A program made the position numbers and the translations under genes. The notes under the pieces were generated by a model. That model saw only the letters and a program-made list of their open reading frames with translations. It did not search any database and was not told the origin of the DNA. From Septoria linicola (Eukaryota; Ascomycota; Dothideomycetes; Mycosphaerellales; Mycosphaerellaceae), in NCBI GenBank assembly GCA_024114885.1, contig CP099428.1, positions 186,001 to 250,000 of the forward strand: DNA of 64,000 nt. The letters run 5' to 3'. This document shows, in pieces, positions 32,680-43,256 of the stretch; the first letter of the stretch is position 1, and each line of letters opens with the position of its first letter.

Positions 32680-33611
32680 TCACAAGAGTCCAGGAATGAT
32701 AGCCTTTCGCTTGCCAATCCTCTCTTTTCCAAACTTCTCCACGTACCACCGGTACCCGCTCAGTGCGCGAGGAAGCATTGTTGCAATCTCGTTGAACAAG
32801 AAAGACCTCGCGGGTACGCAGTCCAGACCACCTATCATCCAGAATCCTGCCCATTCGAACCATTCGCAAAGGTAGTGCGGGTAGAGGATGAAGTGGAACA
32901 AGCCATTCTTGGGAATCATATAAAGCTTCTGGGTACCTTCCACGGGCTTACCGTCCTTGGCTGCTTGTTCCGTCTGGCGTCTCGCTGCGGACCGGCGAAT
33001 CTCTCGCAAGTCATCATCGTGGAAGAGGTTGCCGAGAAAGCTCCAGCCCCAGATGACCAGCCCGATCTCAATCATGGTCGTGCGTCCAGCCCAGTCCCAG
33101 ACAGTATTCGGGCCGTGACCAGCGAGCCAGCCGCCCAAGGAGAGACCGTTGATCGTTTGCCATGCGAACGCGCTGACTGCTACGATGGGGTGAATCGGCG
33201 ACATGGAAGGGTTGAGGTACAGAGGTGACAGGACTGCTCGATAGATGTAGTGAATGGTGTAGAGGCCGATCATGGTCCAATTCGCCCACGGCAGTCCTTC
33301 AGTCAAGCCAAGTTTGGCAGGCAGTGTCCAGGCACAGTAGTTAACGAGCAGGACGCCAGGGATTTCCATGAAGAACCATGCCCATTTGCCTGGTAAATTG
33401 AGCTTCGAATCGACAGAGGTCTTGCCTTGTGGATAGTAGTCGATGACCCATTGTATCGCCGTGAACTGTAACCTCGTCAGCATGATTTCTACCTCACTCA
33501 CTCAACAAGCTGTAGTTCTGTACTGACCAACGGGAAAAATTGCCAAGCATATACGATCAATTCCCAATTCTCCTTGGAGGGCGGCAGGATGCCTGGGATG
33601 AGCTCTGTCAT
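32680..33611 (-). CDS. Steroid 5-alpha-reductase family membrane enzyme
   Basis: Two exons, 33611-33528 and 33465-32680, give 289 residues. The 62-nt intron has GTCAGT, a GCTGAC branch site and TTACAG. The C-terminal half carries the family signature: LYPHYLCEWFEWAGFWMIGG and a final RYxxxFGKERIGKRKAIIPGLL-like end. There are several hydrophobic spans (around 30-40, 70-100, 120-140, 165-185, 225-250). Family members reduce the C4-C5 double bond of 3-oxo-steroids, or act on polyprenols or very-long-chain enoyl substrates, using NADPH in the ER. It resembles the 3-oxo-5-alpha-steroid 4-dehydrogenase branch more than the TSC13 branch. The substrate in fungi is unknown. Divergent from the RUS gene (297 bp between starts). 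Confidence 0.85.
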
Positions 33612-33908
33612 CGTGTGTGAGTTGTTTTCGGGCGTGCACTGAGACCAGACCGGTCACTGTATCAATGCAATGTGCATGGTGGAGCAAAGAAACAAGCAAC
33701 GCCTGCGTCATTGAGCTCGCCGGCAATCTGCGGATCGCCAAAAAGCTTATTGTATCTGGATGGTCGTGTCACTTTCGCGCCTTCCTCATCCTCAGGCATT
33801 GTGGTTCAGATTCCCTGCACGTCTTGGAAACATCAAATCTGACATCTGGCATGTTTCGGCCGATTCTCAGTTCATTTTCTCACATTGAGCGGGTGATGCG
33901 ACTGCAAC

Positions 33909-35452
33909 ATGGCGAGCAAATCATTGAGAATCCAGGAATACAATGACGCCGACAATGTGGTCGCGACCTATGTTCAGAGTGAAGGCACCGAGAAGGAGAG
34001 AAGCAGAATCGACGTGCTTGTGTGTGATGTGCTGCACGAATAACTCCAAGAGATGTTTGACTGATCCTGCTATAGCGACCAGACAGCTCGAAGTCGGTCC
34101 TCTCATTATGGCACAAGACTCTTGACGTGTTCCTCCCCGTTGGATTTCCCCAGAGTGTTACAGACGATTATCTAGAGTGGGTCGGGTACTCTTGGTCGAG
34201 TCCAGAACGTACATGCTAATCGAAGACAGATATCAGATCTATGTAAGTCTATTGGCAAGAAGGTAATCTTGCTGTCTCTGACACACGACAGGACTCCTTA
34301 CAGGCTTTCTCCAGCAGCATAGCTGCCATGTTGTCATCTCGTGCTGTGCTCGAGGGTGTCGGAGTCGGGGATGCTACTGCTAATGCGACGACTGCTCTCC
34401 TGCTTTCGATTCTCCAGGACTCTGTAGGGCGAATCACTACGATTCTGTTCGCACATCGCTTCGGCATGTCACTGGAGCCAGAATGCAAGATGTACCGACT
34501 GCTCGCGGATATACTCAACGACACGGGCTTCGTACTGGATTGCCTATCGCCGATCTTCCCAAAGCCTACCCGAGTCGTGATCTTGAGCTTAAGTAGCATT
34601 CTTCGTTCCCTCTGTGGCGTGGCAGCAGGCAGTGCGAAGGCAAGTCTCAGCGCACACTTCGCTAAGCAAGGAAACCTCGGTGAGCTCAACGCAAAAGACT
34701 CTAGCCAGGAAACAGTCATCTCACTTGCGGGAATGCTGTTTGGCAGTTGGGTCATCACCTGGGTCAGGACGCCTTTTGCGACCTGGACTGCCTTGATCCT
34801 ACTTCTTTCGATCCATCTAGAGACCAACAGACGTGCCGTACGCGCAGTCAAGATGCACACTCTCAACAGACAGCGAGCGACGCTAGTGTACCACCATCTA
34901 CGCAAGGGCCATGTTCCGACGCCAGCAGAAGTGGCGAGCCAGGAGCGCATTTTCGAGCGTGATGGGGTCCTTCGGAGCAAGGACGAGGCGATCATCGGCC
35001 ACTGCTCTATCGGTGCGCCCTTGTCAAGGCTTCTTGCTGCCATCGGAGACGAGCAGCAGATAACCAAGGCTGTTCGTGTCAATGAGACCAAGCTCAACCA
35101 GATCTTGTCAGTCTACGAATCCTCGGAGCACCTTCTGTGGCTCGACAAGACATCAACTAAGAAGCGCGCCGAGATCTTTGTGGTTCTAAAGAAGCAGGCT
35201 GACTTCAAGACTCTTACGATTGCTTGGTGGCAGGCACTAGCATTTGCCGAATCTCTCCGAGCTGTACCTCTCGATGTCTCGATCACGGCACCGGAGAGAA
35301 TCTCGCAACTCGCTGAGATAGTCCGCAAAGCACTGGGCGAGGTCAATAAGTTGTGGGACTTGTATCATGATCAATTGGAGCAGCTCGGCTGGGACATGTC
35401 GTCTCCCGCTCTAGAGACTGTGGCTGGAACGCGAGTCGCTATCAGTTCATAA
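33909..35452 (+). CDS. RUS (DUF647, root-UVB-sensitive) family protein
   Basis: Four exons, 33909-34013, 34076-34176, 34230-34242 and 34292-35452, give 459 residues. The third exon is only 13 nt. Splicing gives FLPVGFPQSVTDDYLEYQIYDSLQAFSSSIAAMLSSRAVLEGVGVG, the hallmark block of the RUS family, so the small exons are well supported. Further on, SAKASLSAHFAKQGNLGELNAKDSSQETVISLAGMLFG is also conserved. The protein has two or three hydrophobic segments. RUS proteins in plants affect early seedling development and vitamin B6 related processes; fungal members are uncharacterised. If the first exons are missed, a truncated protein starting at 34328 would be annotated. Confidence 0.93.
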
Positions 35453-35664
35453 ACACTCATGACGCGGAGCTTTGGCACCTTGCTACGACCAACTTTTGCG
35501 AGACCGACCCTCGCGCACAATGGAATATGCAACCTCACTGTTTGTGCTTAGTCCGGTAGATAAGGGTGGGCTTTGTCAAGTTGGTGGTGTGTTTGCTTTC
35601 GCACTCATATACACACGTCTGTTCTCGCTATGCCAGGAAGAGCGACCCTGCAGTCAGTCGGCAA

Positions 35665-36945
35665 ATGGTCCAACGAGTTTGGGAGGCCCGCAGATCGAAG
35701 CGCAAGTCGAAACGCAGCTCTAAGCGCAAGTCTAAACGAAACTGGAATTGTCTGCTTCTGTGTGCGTTCGCGCTCGTTGCTGTCAGCGGTACTCTGTATG
35801 CATGTCTCAGAGGAAGCCGTGATGGTATCCGTTCTATACATGCTACATCCGTCAGCTCCGCCACAACAGATTTTGGGCCATCCCGTGGTCCAATGCTATT
35901 TCCAAAGGCCTCCCGGGACATGCAAGAAATGGCCCTGGACACTTATGCATATTTTGCGAGACATCTCGCAAAGCCTGGCCAACAGGAGGGTTGCGATTTT
36001 CAGCAGCGAGTCAAAATTGTCGATGGGCTTTATTGGGCCAGAGCGATGGTCAACTCAATTCTGCTGTCTTTAGGTGCGTACCCGCACCACAATGGATCTA
36101 AGCTTGACCCCAAGTACTACAGTAGTATCATGTGGTCTGGGCCAGGAAGTTACATGGAATTTTCCAGTACAGACCTCCAGACTTTGTACGAAAGATACTT
36201 TGGCAAGACTTATTCCTCTCGAAGATATGTACGACACGTTTTCGAGGTCGTCAATGATGGTTGGATGGATCTCAAGTTCACCTGTAGCAGTGGTCCAAGA
36301 TGCCAGAGCACTTGGGGCTTTGTCGATCGAAGCGAAGGAAGCGACCCAAAGCGCATAATGATGTGTCCTATGTACTTCACAAGGGAGCTCATCTCTTTCG
36401 CTCGAGTACTCGGGCAGAAGGAAGCCCCTTGGTCTGGAGCGGATAGAACTGCAAGACTAGTGACCGTCCTCCACGAGGCATTGCATCTTGTAGACCGCTC
36501 TCCACTCGGAGATGGGCTAGATCACAGTAAGGCTCGACTACAAGGCTCCATAGCCAGCTGCTAACACCACATAGTAACGGACCATTGGATCGCCAGAGAC
36601 ATTGAGCTAAGTGAGGAAGACCCCTGTTATCTCAACCGCACGCACATTCAATGCAAGCACTACGGCCGCGATCTTGCTCAGAAGCTGGCGCTTGTTACTG
36701 TCCCAAAGATTCGCTTGCAGCCTGCCTACACGAACGCCGATAATTATGTCTACTACGCTGTGGACTTCATGATTGGCGCAGAAGTTGGGCTGGATGCATT
36801 GCCGACTTTTGACAACTCCACAACTCGATCTGTGCTGAGCGTTCTGTCCGGCTCTGACACCGTCGAGACCGCAGCATGGGATCACAACCTACGGCACGAA
36901 ATTTGGAGACGATTACGGAACGAGCAGACAGAACGAGGACGGTGA
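35665..36945 (+). CDS. Membrane-anchored M35 (deuterolysin)-like zinc metalloprotease
   Basis: Two exons, 35665-36526 and 36575-36945, give 410 residues. The N-terminus is very basic (repeated KRKSKR) and is followed by one hydrophobic span (about 27-47), which predicts a type II membrane protein with the protease domain outside. The catalytic motif HEALH (His270, Glu271, His274) sits in TVLHEALHLVD. Downstream, GDGLDHITDHW is a candidate for the third (Asp) ligand of aspzincins. The second exon carries YTNADNYVYYAVDFMIG, typical of M35. RIMMCPMYF before the active site is also family-like. Deuterolysins are normally secreted with a propeptide; this one lacks a clear signal peptide plus propeptide. 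The ATG at 35665 is the first in frame, but an upstream exon is possible. Confidence 0.8.
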
Positions 36946-37312
36946 CGGTGTCCGGCTATTTGTGAGCTCTGACGACGAAGCAGATGAGCCGTCTGTGCTT
37001 GAAGGACTCGCCGTACCGCTCGTTTTTGCCAGCTCAGCTGGCCTTGATGACTCCGCTGAATGGTCTTGTTCATACATGTGCATATTACGGAAGCTGTCTC
37101 GTACTCTGGCCTCCTCGTTACCGCCGCTCTGTTGATGATCACGTTACACGCCCTGTACATAAGCTCAAGCACGATCACGGGCCGGTCGGTCGATGTGGAT
37201 CTTGCGCTTACCGTTTCGAGCCAAGTATGTGGTGGTGCCCCAATTTCTACATCTGTGTCTCGAGAACTTGCTGAACCTACTCCTAGCTTCCCCAAAGGTC
37301 ACAGTCGAAGTA
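36946..37312. other. Intergenic, promoter of MFS gene
   Basis: This 367-bp stretch between two plus-strand genes has no recognised feature. Confidence 0.4.
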
Positions 37313-38839
37313 ATGGCTGACCCAGCCAGCCGCTCATGGCGGACTTCGAAGACATTGCTGTTGTTCACAGCAACTCTCGGGCTCTTCACAGGTATATACA
37401 CACACCATTCGATCTGAATGGAAGCCATGGGACTGACTCATCCAGAGAACTTCCTCTACGGCTTCGTCGTCCCAATCATGCCTTACATGATCGAAAAGCG
37501 GCTTGGACTTGACCCAGCATACACGCAGCGATTCACGACTGAGCTGTTGTTCATCCTCGGTCTCATCTCAGTGCCAGCAGCACCAATCATTGGCCACTTT
37601 GCAGACAAGACTACAAGTCGCAAAGTACCTCTTTTGATAGCGCTTGTGGGCTGCACGATTGGCACTCTCCTGGTGGCGACCACTCTTTCGATCTGGGCGG
37701 TCTACCTGGGCAGAGTTCTGCAAGGCATTTCTGGGACCGGAGCATGGATCGTAGGATTCGCCATGCTCACAGATGCTGCTGGATCCAAGCACATGGGAAA
37801 AGCGCTTGGCTTCGCTGGAAGCTTTATCACGGCTGGAATTATCACTGGTCCAGCTATATCCGGAGTGCTGTTGCAATGGCTTGGCTATTGGGCGGCTTGG
37901 TCTGTGCCATTGGGACTTCTGCTCATCGACTTTGTAGCCAGGTTGGCCATGATTGAGGAGAAGAAGAGCATCGAGACGTCGAACACGTACGAAGGCGGAG
38001 AGGAACAGAATGAGAATGCTCCACTTCTGGACTCGAGTAACGAGGAACCGAAAGCTGGATCGCCGCGTGGCTTCTACAGCATTATACTCACCAATGGATC
38101 GGCATGGGCAGCGATGTTCAATGTGACAGCGTTTGCACTCATCTTATCGGGCTTTGATGCAACTCTCCCTCTGCATCTTCGCGACACATTCGGCTGGGGA
38201 CCTGCACCCATCGGATCGATCTTTCTTGGCCTCCAGATTCCGTCAATGTGTCTTGCACCATTCGTTGGCTGGTTGCGAGATCGTATTGGGCTGCGTTGGC
38301 CAACGACTATTGGCTGGGCTCTTACTGCGCCGTTGCTCTGGTTTTCTGGTGTGCCTGGCAATTCCGAGTTCTTGGGCATTGGAGATGGTCGCAGAGGTCA
38401 AGGTGTCTTCATCGCCACTATCATTGCGATTGGCATATGTAGCTCGTTCGTCCGAGGCGCTGGGACATTCCAGCTGACTTGTAAGTCTTTTGCCTGCCAC
38501 AACACTACAATCGACTGACCTACTCGCTAGCAACGATGCATGAGCTGAAAGCCAAAGATCCTAACGTCTTCGGCCCTGGAGGAGGCAGCAGTCGGATCTT
38601 CTCACTCACAGAGCTGTCGTTCAACGTCGGGCTCATGCTAGGGCCTGTTGTCTGCGGTTCCATATCAGGCGCATTCGGCTTCTACTACACAGCCTGCACT
38701 TTGGGTAAGTCTTGTCTTCATTCTTCACCATATTTTTGCTGACATGGATGCCATAGCTGCGGCATCTGCCTTCGTGGCTACGACGTCTTTCATCTTCTTC
38801 ACACATAAATCGGCAGCATATCGTCCAGAGGCTGAGTGA
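37313..38839 (+). CDS. MFS transporter, vesicular-amine-transporter-like (DHA1 type)
   Basis: Four exons, 37313-37391, 37446-38480, 38531-38704 and 38757-38839, give 456 residues. The first splice joins ATLGLFT to ENFLYGFVVPIMPYM, the conserved first transmembrane segment. About 12 hydrophobic spans are visible with a central hydrophilic loop (about 190-225). GHFADKTTSRKVPLL is the loop 2-3 MFS signature (G-x3-D-x2-x-R/K) and GRVLQGISGTG is motif B-like. The third and fourth exons complete the C-terminal bundle and tail. Vesicular amine transporter-like members are often multidrug or polyamine exporters in fungi; the substrate here is unknown. It lies on the same strand just before an FMN oxidase gene. 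Confidence 0.9.
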
Positions 38840-39166
38840 TATGTAGACTACAAAACATGTTCTGACATGAGCAAAGGAAGGAGCCGCACAAGCTTTCCCT
38901 CCACTTTTCTCAACGAAGCTTAGTCTTCCATGATCTCCGGAGTTCTCTCCCAGCCGCGTAACATTGACCTCACATGTGTTCCAAATCATAGTCCCTCTGT
39001 CTTGCCGCCCATCTAAACGTGCCGCTGAAGCGGCGAAGATGCAGTGCAATGATGTAGGTCGGATACTGCGGAAGGTAGGCAAATCAATGTTGTTATAGGC
39101 ATTCCTCTCTCTCATACTGTTCGCTCTACACAAACCATTGGGACCACTGAAGACAGCACAGCAGCC
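38840..39166. other. Intergenic, promoter of hydroxyacid oxidase gene
   Basis: The 327 bp between two plus-strand genes hold no recognised feature. Confidence 0.4.
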
Positions 39167-40429
39167 ATGGACACCAAGAACGAGAACAAGAAGTACCGTA
39201 TCACGCCTGAGTTCGCCGAATACCAGCGCGAGAACTTCTGGAAATCAAACGACGGCGAAGTCCCACCATTCAATACACATCCCAATACTCTCGAAGAGCG
39301 CGCGAAGCAAAAGCTCTCCGAAGGAGGCTGGTACTATGCCAGCTCCAACGCAGGCGAATCACTCACCCACCTCGCGAACCGACAAGCCTTCTACCGCCAC
39401 AAAATCATTCCACGCATGCTCGTAGACACTAACAAAAGAGACACAGCGACCGAGATCTGGGGCCACAAAGTCGCCGCACCGATCGGCTTCTCGCCTATCG
39501 GCATCAACAAAATCTACCACCCTGACGGCGAACTTCCAGTCGCCAAGGTAGCGAAAGAGCTGAACCTACCCTACTGCCTCAGCACAGCTGGCTCCCAGCC
39601 CATCGAAGACGTCGGCAAAGCCAACGGAGCTGGGCCACGTTTCTTCCAGCTCTACATGCCCCACGACGACGAACTGACAATTTCCCTCCTAAAAAGAGCC
39701 GTAAATTCCGGCTTCACAGCATGTATCCTCACAGTCGATACCTGGCAACTCGGCTGGCGCCACGACGACGTCAACACCTCCAACTACGCCTTCTACCATG
39801 GCGTCGGCGCAGACTTGGGTCTCTCGGACCCTGTCTTCCAAAAGCGTCTCGCAGAAGCCGGGATCGACCCTAAGACCATGCCCAATGAAGCTGGAGCGAA
39901 ATGGATCGACAACGTCTGGCACGGCAGAGCACATGCCTGGAGCAAAATCCCCTGGCTGATCAAGACGTGGAAAGAGCTCTCCGGCGGCAAACCTTTCGCG
40001 ATCAAGGGTATTCAGGACGTCAGAGACGCGAAGAAATGCGTCGAGCTTGGATGCGATGGAATCGTAGTATCGAACCATGCAGGCCGACAAGTCGATGGCG
40101 CGATTGCGAGTTTGGACGCGTTGGAGAAGATTGTCGATGCTGTGGGCGATAAGATTTACATCATGTTTGACTCCGGAGTGAGAGGCGCGTCGGATGTGTT
40201 CAAGGCGCTTGCGCTGGGGGCGAAGTTTGTCTTTGTCGGGAGGTTGTGGGTGTGGGGACTGAGTATTATGGGAGAGCATGGAGTAAGGCATGTCATGAGA
40301 AGTTTGTTGGCGGATTTGGATATTATGTTTAATGTGGCGGGGTGTCAGAGTGTGAAGGATATTGATCGAGACTGGCTGGATAGTCAGCCGAAGGGTGGGT
40401 CGCTTATACCGGAGAAGAGTAGGCTGTGA
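39167..40429 (+). CDS. FMN-dependent 2-hydroxyacid dehydrogenase/oxidase, lactate-monooxygenase-like
   Basis: Single exon, 420 residues. A TIM-barrel flavoenzyme of the glycolate oxidase/flavocytochrome b2 family, with no cytochrome b5 domain and no signal peptide. Active-site residues are visible: Tyr57 (GWYYASS), Tyr163 (FQLY), Lys280 (FAIKGI), His304 and Arg307 in SNHAGRQVDG. The insert between about 190 and 260, with WHGRAHAWSKIPWL, resembles lactate 2-monooxygenase-like fungal members. These enzymes oxidise L-2-hydroxyacids; lactate 2-monooxygenase makes acetate, CO2 and water. The C-terminus (KSRL) is not a strong peroxisomal PTS1, though SRL-COOH is close to the SKL consensus and could work as one. 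The substrate is not certain. Confidence 0.93.
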   Translation: MDTKNENKKYRITPEFAEYQRENFWKSNDGEVPPFNTHPNTLEERAKQKLSEGGWYYASSNAGESLTHLANRQAFYRHKIIPRMLVDTNKRDTATEIWGHKVAAPIGFSPIGINKIYHPDGELPVAKVAKELNLPYCLSTAGSQPIEDVGKANGAGPRFFQLYMPHDDELTISLLKRAVNSGFTACILTVDTWQLGWRHDDVNTSNYAFYHGVGADLGLSDPVFQKRLAEAGIDPKTMPNEAGAKWIDNVWHGRAHAWSKIPWLIKTWKELSGGKPFAIKGIQDVRDAKKCVELGCDGIVVSNHAGRQVDGAIASLDALEKIVDAVGDKIYIMFDSGVRGASDVFKALALGAKFVFVGRLWVWGLSIMGEHGVRHVMRSLLADLDIMFNVAGCQSVKDIDRDWLDSQPKGGSLIPEKSRL

Positions 40430-40811
40430 GTGGATGAGCGTAATACATGTGCTAGATGCGCGCGAATAGTTGATGCAAGAACGACCTTTTCACTGTCAGC
40501 TAGTGCCCAACCACGTCTCCTATCATGATCGCCAGCAAGCGAGGAACGGTACTCCAAAACGTCAATCGCTGTGCACCTAGAACGTCTTCATCAATGACGT
40601 TTCCAATCGTCCCACTCGTCCCTTTCCGCGATCCTCGTTTGCATTGCTAGCCATCCGTACCGGCTCAAACGCAGCGAACACATCTGACCTTTTGAAGCCG
40701 GACTTAGCCCCAGACCATTCTGGAAGTCAGCACGATTTGCAGCGTCGCATCAGACTTTCCTCCGAGCCCACCCTCCACAAGCCGCATTTCTCCGCGCCGA
40801 GCCGCAACAAA
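40430..40811. other. Intergenic between converging genes
   Basis: The 382-bp 3' flank of the oxidase gene and of the coiled-coil protein gene shows no recognised feature. Confidence 0.4.
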
Positions 40812-41437
40812 CTAGCGGCGGTACTCCAGCGCCATGAGCTCCTTCTGCGCCTTCAGCGCACGAACATCGAGCTGCTTCCTCTCGATCTCAATCTGCTTCA
40901 GCTCAAGGTTAACCTCTGCTTTCGTCTTCTTTCTGTCTGGACTGTTGGAGCAGAGTCGGTATTCACCTGTGACGTCGGCGTTGGTTGACCCTGCTCCTTG
41001 TTCTTCGTCTCGGTGGCAGCTTCCATGTTGCAGTCCTCCATGTCGTCGTCCGTGCTTTCACCTTCACCTTCACCTTCATCGGCATAGTCGCTGTCATAAA
41101 TGACGCTAGGATCATCCCCGTAGTTGTAGTTACGCAAGCTGCGCGGTTTCGAGCTACGCTTTGGCTGTGTTCTCGCGGGCCAGGTCAAGGGCGCATCATG
41201 GCGACCTGCCGGCTTGACATTCTTGCTGGCGTGCAGACTATTTTTCTGCTTGGGAGCGGCTGTCCTTAGAATCGACGACTCCAAGCTCTGCTCAAGCTTG
41301 TAGATGACCTCCTCGTCGTCTTCATTCATGTGCTTATCGATGCCACACAGAATGTGTGGAGCCTCGAGATCCTTCTTTTCATGTCTCGTCAACCGCGCCT
41401 CTTTATCGTTGCGCCTCTGGTCCTGGATTCTCTTCAT
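40812..41437 (-). CDS. Uncharacterised acidic protein with C-terminal coiled coil
   Basis: Two exons, 41437-40990 and 40936-40812, give 190 residues. I do not recognise the family. If unspliced, the frame ends at 40898 with a meaningless tail. With a 53-nt intron (GTCAAC..CCAG) it continues into a clear heptad-repeat helix (KKTKAEVNLELKQIEIERKQ then LDVRALKAQKELMALEYRR), which convinces me that the second exon is real. The middle carries an acidic patch (YDSDYADEGEGEGESTDDDMED). It is probably nuclear by composition. An upstream basic frame (41624 to 41445) could belong to the same gene through a very short 34-nt intron; see the next entry. Confidence 0.55.
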
Positions 41438-41444
41438 CTTTCAG

Positions 41445-41624
41445 CTAGCGTCTCACGCGGAGCTTTGATTTGATCTTCTCGTCCTGCTTTCCCGGCCACT
41501 CTTTCTCTCGTATTTCCCTTTTGCCTTTTGTTATCTTTTCCTTCTTGCGAGTCTTGACTGGCTTCTGCACAGCGACGCCTGGCTTTGAGACTGCCATGAC
41601 CACTCGAGGCTTTCTTCGCGTCAT
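41445..41624 (-). other. Basic open frame, possible 5' exon of the coiled-coil gene
   Basis: This frame starts MTRRKPRVVMAVSKPG and is Lys/Arg-rich to its end. A potential intron at 41456-41423 (GTGAGA..ATCCAG, with a GCTGA branch-like site) would join it in phase 0 to the coiled-coil gene, skipping its ATG. At 34 nt the intron would be shorter than any other seen here. It could otherwise be a separate small protein or nothing. Confidence 0.3.
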
Positions 41625-42014
41625 GTGTTGGATGAAGAAAGCGATGTTTGGAATCGACGCCTGTGCAATTTTAGCTTCACTTCGAACGAGCTTTTGCATT
41701 AGCGCTGTTGGGCCCACTGTAAACACTAAATCTTTTGATACTGCGCAGCTGGACCCACTGTGGTTGCATGCAACGCTTAGTATTCCAAACGATCAATTGG
41801 AGTTCGAGACTGTCAGGGTTGCGGTATCGCCCCATCCATATCTAGTGCCAAAAAGTCCTCGTGTCAGCCAATGTCTCAGCAAGAGCCCCGGCCAAAGAGA
41901 CGTGGCCCGCCCCAAGCATTCGTCTCCTTTGCAGAGTCAAGCTCATCCAAAGACAGTGCAACCAGACTCGTCGACCACTCAATGCGCACCGCCTTCCACG
42001 CCATCGGACTCGTC
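41625..42014. other. Intergenic, nothing assigned
   Basis: A 390-bp stretch between two minus-strand genes, with no recognised feature beyond a likely promoter for the downstream gene. Confidence 0.4.
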
Positions 42015-43256
42015 CTACTTCTCATCGAGTTCCTGGGATATGATCTTGGCCTTTGCCAAATCCTGATCGATGTCCATAGCTGATGACGAGTGCACGTCTT
42101 CGGGACGCTGACCTTCCTCCTGCTCAGGTAGTGACTTGAGCGAACTCTCTTCGACACTGCAGTTCGAGCAGTCCTTGCAGCCGACGGTGCAGTAGAATCC
42201 AGCAGTGGTCCACATCACAGACTCTTCCAGAAACTCGTCTTCCGCCTCGACTATCAGGAAATCTCCATCTTCATCGCGAGTGTCGGAAAGAAGAGACGGA
42301 GCGCTGAAGTGACGGCTCTTGAGGAGGAGATCGCGGCCAAGAATCGTCTCGAGTGCTAGAGCTATGCTTGGTCGAGCAATAGCACTGTCCGAGGAGTGAG
42401 GCCAAGTGGTGTCTTCTGGCTGGCGCTGCTCCTGCAACTGTGGCCGAATGAACTGCTCCTCAGCAGCTGGGCGACAATGCATCTCAATCACCTCGACTGG
42501 AACCAGCACTCTTTGATCACGCAAGGACGCTACATCACGGACTGTGTCGTCGGTCATAGTCGCCTCGTTATCCTTCCTGTTCGGCTCCTTCTGTACCTGC
42601 AAAAGCTCCTTTTTCCTCTTCTTCCTTTTCTCGGTGATCTGGGTACGGCGCATTGGCATTGCGGTCAATCGCGCGTCCAGCATTTCGAGCTCGTCATGTT
42701 CGGCCTCCGTCAATACTTCCTTTCTGTGCAACATCATGTTGAGATGCCTCAGGCGGGACTTCTCGCGCCGGCCGTGCCTGATCTTCGCACTCTTTCCACC
42801 TGCAGTTTTGTCACGTGTTGCTTGTTGCTGGCTAAGGCTTATGCCATTGTCGACAGCCTTCCATCGTTCTCGCATGGTCCGCAGCCGCTTCGCCTGGTTT
42901 CTGGTCAAGCTTCCATTTTCTTGCTTCTTCCGTTCTAGCTTTTGAATCTCATTTTCCTCATGGAAACGGCGTCGTGCCTCCTTCTGAGAACCATGCACTG
43001 CCTCGTACTCAAGCCTCTCTTGCTTGGAGTTGAAGTCAAATCTCGGCTTACTATTGCCTGCATGGGTTGCCACTGCCGCCGCTTGTCGAGTAGCTGATCG
43101 TGTGATTCGCGCCTCACTTACTTCTTCGTCATCGCTGGTGTCTTCGTCGGAAGTCGGACCAGGACTCTCTTCATCAATAAAATCATCTTCCTCCAATTGT
43201 CTCTTCGTTTTCTTCCGCGGCTGAGATTTTGGCACAGACTTCTTGGTTCGCGCCAT
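42015..43256 (-). CDS. Uncharacterised basic/acidic, probably nuclear protein
   Basis: Single exon, 413 residues; family not recognised. The N-terminus MARTKKSVPKSQPRKKTKRQ is a run of Lys/Arg suited to nuclear import. An acidic stretch (DDFIDEESPGPTSDEDTSDDEE) follows, then long charged helices (about 85-260) rich in Arg, Lys and Glu. The C-terminal third has a small Cys cluster CTVGCKDCSNC (four Cys within 11 residues), which might bind a metal, and an acidic end. Composition suggests a chromatin or RNA-associated role, but no domain shows this. The next minus-strand gene (40812-41437) is also of unknown nuclear type. Confidence 0.7.
   Translation of the reverse strand: MARTKKSVPKSQPRKKTKRQLEEDDFIDEESPGPTSDEDTSDDEEVSEARITRSATRQAAAVATHAGNSKPRFDFNSKQERLEYEAVHGSQKEARRRFHEENEIQKLERKKQENGSLTRNQAKRLRTMRERWKAVDNGISLSQQQATRDKTAGGKSAKIRHGRREKSRLRHLNMMLHRKEVLTEAEHDELEMLDARLTAMPMRRTQITEKRKKRKKELLQVQKEPNRKDNEATMTDDTVRDVASLRDQRVLVPVEVIEMHCRPAAEEQFIRPQLQEQRQPEDTTWPHSSDSAIARPSIALALETILGRDLLLKSRHFSAPSLLSDTRDEDGDFLIVEAEDEFLEESVMWTTAGFYCTVGCKDCSNCSVEESSLKSLPEQEEGQRPEDVHSSSAMDIDQDLAKAKIISQELDEK

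Noticed and set aside
33790..33815. GTGGTTCAGATTCC, resembling a tRNA B box
   Set aside because: The spacing does not match the consensus, and no A box or cloverleaf-capable flanks are visible.
37418..38518. MFS gene starting at ATG 37418 in one exon
   Set aside because: The start lies inside an intron, and both ends of the transporter would be lost. Exons at 37313 and after 38531 give the conserved first and last segments.
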